Shown: one piece after another, positions 45,401-56,321 of the stretch
How the letters are laid out: every line of letters starts with the position of its first letter
Numbering within the stretch: the stretch's first letter is position 1
DNA from: Fremontodendron californicum
Taxonomy: Eukaryota; Streptophyta; Magnoliopsida; Malvales; Malvaceae
Assembly (NCBI GenBank): GCA_030761205.1
Contig: JAULJL010000010.1
Span: forward strand, 31,758,022-31,822,021
Reading direction: 5' to 3'
Length of the DNA: 64,000 nucleotides
Made by a program: the position numbers and the translations under genes
Notes under the pieces: generated by a model
The model's input: only the letters and a program-made list of their open reading frames with translations
The model's database searches: none
What the model was told of the DNA's origin: nothing

Positions 45401-48107
45401 CTGTGCGCTGTTCAGTAAGATCTCTTTCTAGATTTGTACTACTTCTTTTCTGCATACCCTTCTCTAATGGTTATATTTTGCCAGGCACTAAGGTGCATTG
45501 GTGATTTGGTTGCTGGGCATCCCAAGAATCTGGATGCCCTTTCTAGCAAAGTTCTTGGTGAGGAGCCACAAGTAGAACCTGCTTTGAATTCTATTCTCCG
45601 AATCATTTTGCGAACAACTAGTATGCAAGAGTTTATTGCGGCTGACCATGTTTTTAAGAACTTTTGTGAGGTTTATATCATAGCTTTCTCTTTACTTGAT
45701 ATATATATATATATATATATAAATATTATTAATAATTATGCCTATGTAACTTACGAGAAGTATCTCACATGTGTTTGAACTGTTGTTTCTTGATTGTGAA
45801 TTTCGGATCTTATTTCTAGAAAAACACGGATGGGCAAGCAATGTTAGCATCCACATTAATTCCTCAACCAAATTCAATGACTCATGCTCCCCTTGAGGAG
45901 GATGTGAACATGTCATTTGGAAGGTTTGTTTACTCATAATGCTTTCTTTTCTGCACTTCTCTATTATCAGGCTATTCAGAGTTCAGACTAGGAAAATGTA
46001 TTGAACTCTATGGAGCTAGTTAAATCTTAAAGTTTTACTTGGCTGTTTGCTTGTTTCGTATAAACACTCCTTCATTTGATGAAATTATTTAATTATGTTG
46101 TATATGTGGCAGCATGCTGTTACATGGTCTTGCATTGAGTGAAAGCGATGGTGATCTTGAGGTAACCTAATGTTCTCACTTCTCCATTGTGCATCATCAA
46201 CTTTGTGAAAAAGAAGAATACAGAGAGCCTAAATTTGTTGGACCATCTCATCATATTGCATTAAGATTTTATAAAATATTGATCTCCATCATGTAGAATG
46301 CTATTAGATTTTCTTCATAGTGCTTACCGCCTGAGAATTATCCAGCTGATATTGTGAAGTACAGACTTGTTGCAGGGCTGCTAGTGTTCTTACTCATATT
46401 CTTAAGGACAATACTCGGTGCAAGGAAAGGGTATGCTGTCACATTTCATGTCTCCTTTTCACTTGCATCTAGAGCAAAATGGCAACTGTATGCTTCTATT
46501 TTTCTGTAATCTAATTTCAATGGAGATTGCAGGTTCTAAAGATTGAGCTTGAAGCGCCAATGCCATCCTTAGGAGCTCCTGAGCTACTATTGCACCGTAT
46601 TGTTAGGTACTTGGCCATTGCCTCTTCTATGAAAAATAAAGATGGGAAGCCAGGTTCCTCGTATGTTCAACCAATTATCTTGAAACTGCTCGTCACTTGG
46701 CTAGCCGATTGCCCAAGTGCAGTGCAATGCTTCTTAGATTCACGTCCCCACTTAACGTATCTGCTTGAGTTGGTGTCAAATACATCATCAACTGTGTCTG
46801 TTAGGGGGTTGACTGCAGTTCTCTTAGGAGAATGTGTGATTTACAATAAATCTAGTGAAAGCGGAAAGGATGGTTTTACGGTAGCTGATGCCATAAGCCA
46901 GAAAATTGGGCTTACATCGTACTTTCTGAAGTTTGACGAGATGCAGAGAAGCTTCCTTTTCTCTTCACTGAAGCCATCTCAGTCCCATAAACCATTGACA
47001 AGATCCACTGCTGCTAGTATGGCAGAGATTGAAGATGTTGATGAGAATGATTTGTCAAATCAGAAGAATGAGGATCATCCAATCCTCACATCAATATTTG
47101 ATGCTCAGTTTGTTAATTTTGTGAAGAGTTTGGAACTGTATATTAGAGACAACATTGTAGATGTTTACAGTCGCCCTAAGAGTGATGTGGCAGTTGTGCC
47201 TGCAGAAATGGAACAAAAGGGTGGAGAAAGCGATAAAGACTATATCAAGCGGCTAAAAGCATTTGTGGAGAAACAATGCTCTGAAATACAGGTAATTGGA
47301 AATTAAAAACCACAAAAACTTATTAGTTGGAAATCACTTTACTATTAAAGACCTGTATGACTTCATATTTTGTTTCATCTGCAATTATTCGCTTCGTTTA
47401 TTTTGGAAATTCACCACTATTATAAACTAATTATGTTTGTTCATCAACAGTGCTATCTGCCAATATTCTAAAACTAGTATGTGATTGTCAATTAGCTTCA
47501 GATGTTTTTACTTCTGATCTTCCCGTTTCCTTTTGCTTTTCATTTCTAGAAACTTCTTGGCCGAAATGCCACTTTGGCTGAGGATTTGGCAAGGACAGGC
47601 CATTCTCAACCTGATCTAAGGGTGGGCGGCGGCTCGGATAGAGTCCAGGCAGAGACACTTCGTAGAGATCTTCAGGAGGCATCTCAACGGCTAGAGATGC
47701 TAAAGGCAGAGAAAGCTGAGATTGAATCAGAGGCATTTATGTACCAGAATTTGGCTGGTAAGCTGGAGTCTGATCTCAAGAGTCTATCAGATGCTTACAA
47801 TAGTCTTGAACAGACCAATGACCATCTGGAAAAAGAGGTGAAAACTTTGAAGAGCGGAGGGACATCGACCTCTCCCGATATTGAGGCAATAAAGGCCGAA
47901 GCTAGGGAAGAAGCCCAGAAGGAAAGCGAAGTGGAGCTGAACGATTTACTCGTGTGCCTTGGGCAAGAGCAGAGCAGGGTGGAAAAGTTGAGTGCAAGGT
48001 TATCGGAATTAGGTGAGGATGTCGACAAACTGCTTGAAGGTATCGGAGACGATATGGGGCTTCCTGAAGAAGATGATGAAGATGAAGAGGAAGAGGAAGA
48101 AGACTGA
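42414..48107 (+). CDS. GC6: Golgin candidate 6 (p115/Uso1-type vesicle tether)
   Basis: A peripheral Golgi protein that tethers ER-derived vesicles; the Arabidopsis relative is also known as MAG4. Nineteen exons: 42414-42437, 42883-42935, 43029-43156, 43269-43321, 43569-43715, 43813-43886, 43976-44045, 44310-44363, 44499-44594, 44788-44838, 44914-45000, 45136-45249, 45343-45414, 45485-45670, 45820-45923, 46113-46161, 46365-46430, 46533-47291, 47550-48107. All keep frame, for 914 residues, which as I recall equals the Arabidopsis length. Order: short start MDLASRYKGVVGFVFG, an armadillo-type globular head (about 20-670), a coiled coil (about 755-890) with LKSLSDAYNSLEQTNDHLEK, and an acidic tail DDEDEEEEEED. 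Exon 17 begins at ACTTGTTGCAGG and not at the internal CAG, because only this gives the conserved TCCRAAS. No damage seen. Confidence 0.96.
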
Positions 48108-49170
48108 TGGAGCTTGTGTTAGTAACTATCAAATATAATGTCTTCTTCTTCAACCTCTCTTTGAGGTAAGCTGGTTGTTTGGTGTCAGCTCCCAATTTGT
48201 ACATTTCTTTGGGGAACTGTACAGTTTATTATTTACTATGGATTAACTAATCTTTGTTCATTTGGATTTAAATTATGATTCCTATAGACCTTTCCAGATA
48301 TCTAAGCTTTGTTCATCACCATATCAGATGGTTATTACAGGGAATTGGGAGTTAAACTGGGTTGGAAAATCCCACTGTCGTAGTTTTGCTTTTTAATTAT
48401 TTTTTTCCCATTTAATTATTAAGAATTATTGCCATTTTAAGTGAAAACTCCGACTACTAATAAGTTAGGCATTAACTTAATTGGGTACCAGTTTTAGGAT
48501 TTTCGAAGGCTTCGCATATCTAAAGATAAACCTGCAAATAGATGGATAAAACTGCAGTGCTATAATATAATTTAAAATAGAGAAATAATAATCATGCACT
48601 GATTATTATGATGTTTATAGAAAGAAAGTAAGGTCCGTCTTACGCAATAGCCATAGAAGTCCAATTGCAAGTGGGTCCCTTAAATAATATTAAATATTGA
48701 ATTTTGGATATATTGAATGATATTTTTAAAAATGGTTATATGAATTAATTAAGCTTAGTTTTTTTTAATTGTGATTTGATTCTTTAACTATGATGACACA
48801 TGTTCTTCTTAACTATGATTTGATTTTTTTATCTAACTTGATAAAACTTCTTAATTAAACAATGTCCACTACATAAATATGATGAAATAAATTGTTTATT
48901 TCATTTTCTCTCATTGTTATAAATTTCTAATTAGTTTGTTAAATTGCTTTAAAAAAAATTAAAACTATGGTTTTTTTTTCTTCTTCCTTTTTTAAACCAT
49001 TGGGCCTTGCCCAAAGCCTAAGTTTCAGATAAAATCCTATGAAATTGTTCAATTTCAACACTGTGACCAGAGCTCTGCTAAAACCCTGAATCCAGGAAAC
49101 TGGAAAAAACCTGTAATGATTCAAACTTTGAAGCTTCGCTGTTGGCAAAATTTCCCTTCCTACAACAACA
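48108..49170. other. Golgin 3' flank and TruB upstream region
   Basis: About 1 kb with no gene. The first 200 bases are probably the golgin 3' UTR. The rest is AT-rich with no repeat I could identify. The final 150 bases before 49171 are less AT-rich and likely hold the TruB 5' UTR. Confidence 0.5.
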
Positions 49171-52100
49171 ATGTCGCTTCTTTTTCTACGCCCAAAAATT
49201 CTATCTTTTTTCACAGCAACTCAGTCCTTTCGTGTCTTATCTTCAAAATCCTATAATCTCAACAACAAATTGATCTTTGCAAAGAAGCCATTTTCTTCAT
49301 TTTTCTTCTCAACAACATCTACGCCTTATCCTCTCCAATATGACATGATCATCAGCACCCCAACTCAGTCCCAACCCACCCCAACTCGCCGCCGACTCAG
49401 TCAACCAGACTCACCCAACTCACCAGAGGAAGAGAACCCAGAAAAAGAATTGGGTTTTGATTCATGGGTAGAAAAGAAACTGACTTCAGATGAAGCAATG
49501 GATAAGTCTAAGAGGAAATATTATAGAAAGAGAAGGAAAAGAATGTATGGTTCAGATTCTGAAGATGATGAAAAGGGGAAAAATGAAGATGGGTTTGTTG
49601 AATTGAAGCCTAAAGTTGTGGAATTTGATAGGTTACATGAGAGGGAAGAAGAGCTTTACTTTTATGATGCATTTGCATATCCTTGGGAAAAAGATAAGCA
49701 TTATAAAATGGTTTATCAATTGGAAAAGAAGTATTTTCCTGACCAGTGTCTTGATAAGGCTTTTCTTGAACCTGGAGAATCAAATGAGAAAATCAAAGTT
49801 AAGGGAAAAATTAAAAAACCTGATGATAATAAGGAGGTGGAGGATAAAGGGTTGGTGTTTTTTGATGAAGAAGGAAATTCAGGTGAGGATGTGAAGAAGG
49901 AGGTTACTGAGAAGAAGGTGGAGGAGTTTTTCAAGTGTTTGAAGAAAGTTCCCAATAAGGATACCGAGGTTAGTGCTGGGGAGCCTTACCTTGTTAGTAG
50001 GAGTACTGAGCTTCCCCCGAGATGGGATGGTCCATATGGGACGGTGGTTTTGGTGAATAAGCCCAAAGGTGAGCTATACATATTGTTTTTTGTTTAATTT
50101 GTACTGGATTTAATACTTTTGAATGCTATATCTTGATCAGTATCATGTTTTGACGTAGTTAAATCAGTAGTTTATCTATCAAAGAGTGGAGGTCTTTTAC
50201 TTGTAAAAGGGTTGCAGTTCTTTAGAATTTTTTGTGCATTTAGTGATATGTGAGCTTTTCTTCTTACTGAAGTATGCATACTTCCTTATTTGGTAATATG
50301 TAGCTTACAGTCTGATGTTAGTCAACGCTAGCTTAGGCTAACCAGGACAGATTTAAGGTAGTTTTGTACTGCTTGCCTTTTGCTTTAGCAAAGAGACTCT
50401 TCTACTTCCTGTTTCTATTTCAGAGAGGATATGGAATCATATTTGGTTGGTCACCCTTTCAAATGTTAGAAGGACTATTTATCTAATTCTCTGATTTGCT
50501 GATATACGATTTTTGAAAAATCCTCAGAAGATAAATGTAAAATGACATTCTGAATTATGATATTGACTTATATCAAATGATATTGTGTTGCAAAAAAGGA
50601 TGGACCTCATTTACAGTTTGTGGCAAGCTGCGTCGCTTAGTCAAAGTGAAAAAGGTGCTTTTTTTGCTATGAAGTCTCTATTGTTGGATGCTCCTGTAGC
50701 TTATTTTCAGTTATTGTTTTAACTTTTTGGAGTGTGCTTACAGGTAGGGCATGCTGGAACACTTGATCCTATGGCAACTGGTCTATTGATTGTATGTGTC
50801 GGTAAAGCCACTAAGTTGGTAGAGAGGTATGTTTGAATCTGATCTTATATCTGAATTTTACGGACAAGCTCTTCAGCTTTCAAAGTCCAAAGCCAGGCTC
50901 TACTCCCCTCCTTTACGGGCCTATTGGCTTGAAACTGAAGATTTACTTTTTCATACATTCACCAAATGAATTTATCTGAGAGGGTTTGGATATTTCCATT
51001 GCAGTTACCAAGGAATGGTAAAGGGATACAGTGGAGTTTTCCGCTTAGGGGAGGCTACTTCAACTTGGGATGCTGATTCACCGGTGTGTTTATTCAGTAG
51101 TCAGTCAGAAATAGGATCTGCTGTTCTTTGTTCAAGTTATATTCACTTCACTGTATTTTTATGGTCTGTTTACTTAATGTTTCTCCAGCAACAAGTCTAC
51201 AAGAGCTCAGCATGTATTTTATTTAGTTCTAGGACATTAGACCTGCAATTTTTTAAGTGTCAGTTCGATCTTATGTAGGTTATTCAACGTGAGCCTTGGG
51301 AGCATATCAAAGATGAGGACGTAAAGAAAACTGCCGCATCCTTCTGTGGGGAAATATGGCAAGTGCCTCCAATGTTCTCTGCCATCAAGGTAAGGTTTAG
51401 GGGACTGAGAGGTTTTATAAACTATGTTACTCGGACTCGGGTGTGGGTGTCGGACATGGGTGTGTGTCCAAAACGGGTGTGTTCAATTTTTTCCTAGATT
51501 TTCATGTATTTGGAGGGTCCTTGGAGGATCATATCCTCATACCCATGTCCGGATATGCGTCGGACACGGATGTCGGACACAGGTACTTCAAGAAAAGTGA
51601 AGAGTCGGAGCAACATAGTTTATAAAACTATGATACAGATGTATATGTGTTTGGAGAGCTAAATGAATCAATTTTTATTCATCCTTGTTCCTTATATGTG
51701 GTGTATAACGTGCCTTACTGGTTTCATCTCAGCTTCTCGTGAACTTGGGAATTTACCGAATAATAAAAAAAATGTCAATATTATGAATAGGTTGGAGGCG
51801 AAAAGATGTATGAAAAAGCAAGAAGAGGAGAGAGCATTGAACTTTCACCCAGACGAATTTCTATTTTCCACTTTGACATTGAGCGTAGCTTAGAAGACAG
51901 GTACTTTATATTTGTCCTTTTTTCTCCTAAAAAAGAACTGGTTCAGTCATCTTACTACGGAGTATCATTCGAGCTTGATTTTAATTTTTTTTTTTATGTC
52001 TTTGCAGACAAAACTTGATTTTCCGGGTCACATGTTCGAAAGGAACATATATCCGATCATTATGTGCAGATTTGGGGAAGGCTTTGGGCAGGTAATCATT

Positions 52101-52982
52101 TTTAATAATTTGATCCTTTAAAAATTTTCTGCCTTGTTTTCAGGCCTGGCCCTGGATTTTATTAGCTTATGAATTATGATCAATAGTTTCTGGATTCTAG
52201 AATAGTTGGATATTTGTCTAAGCTCTCAACTTTATCATTTCAACATTTGAGTTGATATCTCACTTTTTTTCTTTCCCTGTTTCAGTTGTTCTCATTTGAC
52301 TGCTCTGCGAAGAGATTCAATTGGTAAGGTTCCGTCCTCGTTTTAAAAGATTGGTGCGGATTAAATAGATCTTGATTTGTTAGTATGAACTTGTCATTTG
52401 TGTTTCACTTGGAATTTTTTTTGTATTTACCCTAAGTAGGGGATATAAGAACAATTGATTTCCCAATATAAAAGAAGATAGTAAGGAAAAGAGAACAACT
52501 GCTATATAAGTTTATCATTTCTTTCTTTGTTTTGGTTTCTCTGAGAGGTGGCCTTGCACTGGTTGCTAGGACTTAATAGGCATGAAATGGTGGGCAAAAG
52601 GGGAGCATTTCACCTTATAAGTGTCCAATCACAACAAAGAATTATGTAAGGGTCCGACACTTATAAGTGGAGGTTCCATACTGGATTCTACACAATTTTG
52701 AATTGTGATCGATTGATTGTAGTGCAATCATTATAGGTGATATGCTCCCGGTCACAAGATGGTTTTATTTCTTTTCTGTTACTCGAAGCTAGGTATGATG
52801 CGAAATGAATAAACAGAACCCGAATTGCATTTGTTCTTTCAGATTAGAAGAAATTAAACAATTTTTTAGTGCATTTTTGTATCAATAAGAGATCACTTTT
52901 CCTCCTCACAGGAGAATATTCAGCTGACGACGCATGGGAGTTCAAGGAACTAGAAGAAGCAATCACTAAAAGTTATTTCTAA
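49171..52982 (+). CDS. TruB-family tRNA pseudouridine synthase, organelle-targeted
   Basis: TruB enzymes convert U55 of the tRNA T-loop to pseudouridine. Nine exons: 49171-50068, 50599-50654, 50744-50826, 51005-51083, 51279-51389, 51791-51900, 52008-52091, 52286-52323, 52912-52982, giving 509 residues. The first 300 are a long plant extension: a Ser/Phe/Lys-rich presequence (1-50, probably mitochondrial or plastid), then a Lys/Glu-rich linker with KSKRKYYRKRRKRMYGSDSE. The catalytic core starts at GTVVLVNKPKGWTSF. The signature VGHAGTLDPMATGLL (319-333) holds the catalytic Asp326. YSGVFRLGEATSTWDADS, PPMFSAIKVGGEKMYEKARRG and RVTCSKGTYIRSLCADLGKA follow. All key blocks are present. The 51.4-kb MITE sits in intron 5. 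Confidence 0.95.
51422..51618 (+). mobile_element. CTATGTT MITE, TruB intron 5
   Basis: A 197-bp element with perfect 8-bp flanks TTTATAAA (51414-51421 and 51619-51626). Both termini are intact, CTATGTTACTCGGACTCGGG and GAGTCGGAGCAACATAG. It is one of the best-preserved copies and a good family reference. Confidence 0.93.
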
Positions 52983-53617
52983 CTGCCTTCTGCATCTTGA
53001 AAGTTTCAGAGTCATAACACTGATGATCAATCAGGTCAGAAAGCACCAATCTTTGGGCATTTGATATTGAACTCTTTCTCCCTCATGTTGGTTTGTAACA
53101 ATGAAAAATGTAATAATAGCATCCAGTTATTGATGTAGTTATACTTATAATGATATTACATTCATTTCTTTTTGGCTAGTTCTACAAGGTAATTTTCAAG
53201 TTTGTATGGAATTTTCAGTTTACATGAATGCTTAATGATCTAAAGCAATTACAAATTTGCAATTCTATAGAACTTCAAGATGTATTATACCACAAGAGGC
53301 TGTCATTTCCTTTTTGATAGCCTAATATTTGAACCTTTATTTATTTATTTTGATTTTGATAATACGGGTTAGGGTATCCCAAAATTTGTTTGAGCTTAAT
53401 CCTCTTCTCGAGCAATCTTAGAATCTTTATGATAATGTAGCTGGTCGTATTGTAGCTTTTTGATAGAATTAATATAGCAGTTCTTACACCTCTTTCCAAT
53501 CCTAGAAATGAAAGAGAGCCTTAATTTATTGGTAAGAGTGTATTTGCATTTGAAGCTGGTTTATATATATATATATAAAAGAGGTTGCAATTTGAGAGTA
53601 AAAAAAAGATGCTGAAG

Positions 53618-54053
53618 TAGAGGTACAAATTCTTGGTTTATCGAATAAACCGATCGAAATTGACGCTATTCGATTCATTTTGATTCGATTTGTTTGGTTT
53701 TGGTTGTGGTCGGTTAACAAGATTGGTTTAAACGTGTTTATTCGATTGATTTGCAATTTTTTTCCTCTAAAGTGAACCGTTTGAAAAAACTAACATTTAA
53801 TTAAAAATAAATAAATAATATTATTTTTATTTAAACCAAATCCATAACCCATAAGATAATCCATTATAAGAAACCCAATACACATAACCCAAACCCATAT
53901 GGCCATAACTGAACAAACCGACCAAATCGAAGTTCGGTTCGATTGGTTCAGTTTGAGGACCATTTGTTGGTCGGTTCGATCAGTTTCGTTAATTTATTCG
54001 ATTTAATTGGTTATTGATATTTTGAAACCGAACCGATCAAATGCTCACCCTTA
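53618..54053. mobile_element. hAT-like non-autonomous element, CGGTTCG-rich (436 bp)
   Basis: Starts TAGAGGTACAAATTC and ends GCTCACCCTTA. Flanks TGCTGAAG (53610-53617) and TGCAAAAG (54054-54061) match 6 of 8. The arms carry GTTCGGTTCGATTGG and AAACCGAACCGATC words. It resembles the 11.9-kb element in layout, with no coding capacity. Confidence 0.68.
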
Positions 54054-54060
54054 TGCAAAA

Positions 54061-54160
54061 GTCCGAGAATAGTTAAATGAAATGCAGATATTGAGATTCG
54101 AATTCTAAACTAATTGAATATCACATCTTAAGAGTGATTGCATGAACTAACTGGATTAAA
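54061..54160 (-). mobile_element. tRNA-related SINE-like repeat
   Basis: The minus strand reads TTTAATCCAGTTAGTTCATG, then CACTCTTAAGATGTGATATT and AATTCGAATCTCAATATCTG, matching the RRP8-intron copy. The A and B boxes are partly preserved. Confidence 0.6.
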
Positions 54161-54459
54161 TACCATATTCAAAGTTCTCCTTTTTGCACAAGTAGGGAAA
54201 AGAAGAAAGGAAAGAAATATTTTCATAACATAAATACCTTGGCAAGTAAACCGGTGATCAAGAGGAAAATACTCAATAAAATTACCCAAAAATATAATAT
54301 TAACATTGATGTTGTACTGAACATGAAAGTGACTTCTACAAATACATTGCATATGCTGATAGGACCAAAGTTACCTTTCTTATTACCAAAAATAGAAGTT
54401 GCATCACAAATAGAAAAGACTTCTACAACTCTAAAGCTAGTGTTAATACTATATATCCA

Positions 54460-54662
54460 TTAATGAGCTGTTGAATTGTAAGGATTCATTCCCATTGCTT
54501 TAAAATATGCTTTCTCTGCATTAGTCATCCGATCTTGGAACATAGTCCATTCTTTCCTACACCTTTCCCTCACCTGTCGAAGGAAATTTGCAACTTTTAG
54601 CACTCTCATCAAACAAATGCATGCATACACGTGTACATGTGCGTGGGGTAGAGAGAGAAAGC

Positions 54663-54704
<42 letters not shown>

Positions 54705-56275
54705 TATTTAGTACATACCCCTTCCCATGGTGCCTTTCCGCCCTCGGCTTGCCCCTGTGAAAAGAAGAAAACAGCAATAAATTATACTATGCATATGAAA
54801 TAGTAATATAAATCTATGTTACTCGGACTCGGTTGTGAGTGTCGGATACGGATATATGTCTGACACGGGTATGTTCAATTATTTCTAAGCTTTTCCATGT
54901 ATTTGAAGGATCTTTTGAGGTTATATCCCCATACCCATGTCCGGATATGCGTCGGACATGAGTACTTCAAGAAAAATAAAGAGTCGGAGCAACATAGATA
55001 TAAATGCTTAATGAGTTTATGTTTACCTGGTTCGCAAGAGTAGGAACACTTTGATGTACAATCCACTGAGCATCTACAACCCCTATTTTCTCATGAGGAG
55101 GCTGCTTGCGGACAAAGTTGCAAAATCAACAAAAGGTCTTGACCATATATATATATATATATATATAAGGGAGCAAGTTAACTAATGCAGGAGGAATAAG
55201 GCAGTCTCTAACCTCGACACATTTCCTAAGAGAGAAATCCAGGCCCCATCCGTGAACCAAGTCATTCTGCATCATTTTAAAGGAGAATTTATATCATAAA
55301 CAGGGAAAAGCCGAGAACTGACAAAATCCGATACGATAAGCTCACTGCTTACCTGAATCATATGCCAAACACATCGCCATGCATCCCGAGAGAACACAGT
55401 AGCCATGATCTCAACAAACCTGAGCATTAAATATGCAAGAACAATTAGCAAAAGATTCAAGAAATAAGCAATATGTTAAATCATTTTAACAAAGAAAAAA
55501 AAATTTATGTTTCATACGCTGCACATGGAGGCAAATGTGGATTATTACACCAGCCGGGTCTCTCCTCGGTATCCCTGCAGGAGCAAAAAGGAATATCAAA
55601 GGTCAAACTAAGAAAACATTCCAACCTATGTGGAATTACCAATTAGGTATACTGAAACCACAATCAAGCAGTTATATAAAATGCTCTTACTTGTGAACTT
55701 CAATGTTGTCTCTCTTCCTTGTCATTGCCCATGTCAGCCCAGCACTATTTGCATCTAAACCTGGCTGGGATATTTCTAAACCATGTTTTCTGACAAGTTT
55801 TATGTATCTGAGAACAAAAGGAGTTTAATTTTAGCTTACTCAAACGTATTTTTATTCAAAGAAAGACGGTGAACTTATGGACTTACTCCTCCGCATCGAA
55901 GTGCTCCACCCCAAGATCCTCATCCCAAATAAAAATGTAGTCATAGGATGCAACAATATCTGGGTGCAAAAAGCGCTTCGCATACCACCTTGACGAAAAT
56001 TTAAGGAGTTTAAGTAACAACACAACTGAGGCTTAGCAAAATCCCGTACAACCTACTAGATTAACGTAAGATTTATAAAGAGAAAGGAGCTAGTTGCTAA
56101 CCATTTAGTCTGCTTTGGAACACTCACGTGAATAACTCGCTTTGACCACTCAAACTCATCCCATTCAGTGGTTACACCATCATAATGAAACAACAAAATA
56201 GTGAAGTTCTCTGAGAACTGTAAAATAAAGGTTTTAGATAAGAGAGTCCAGACATGCCAGGGAAGAGGAAGGCAA

Positions 56276-56321
<46 letters not shown>

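Noticed and set aside
46373..46376. Alternative start of golgin exon 17 at the internal CAG
   Set aside because: It would break the frame and delete the conserved TCCR residues. The upstream TACAG fits.
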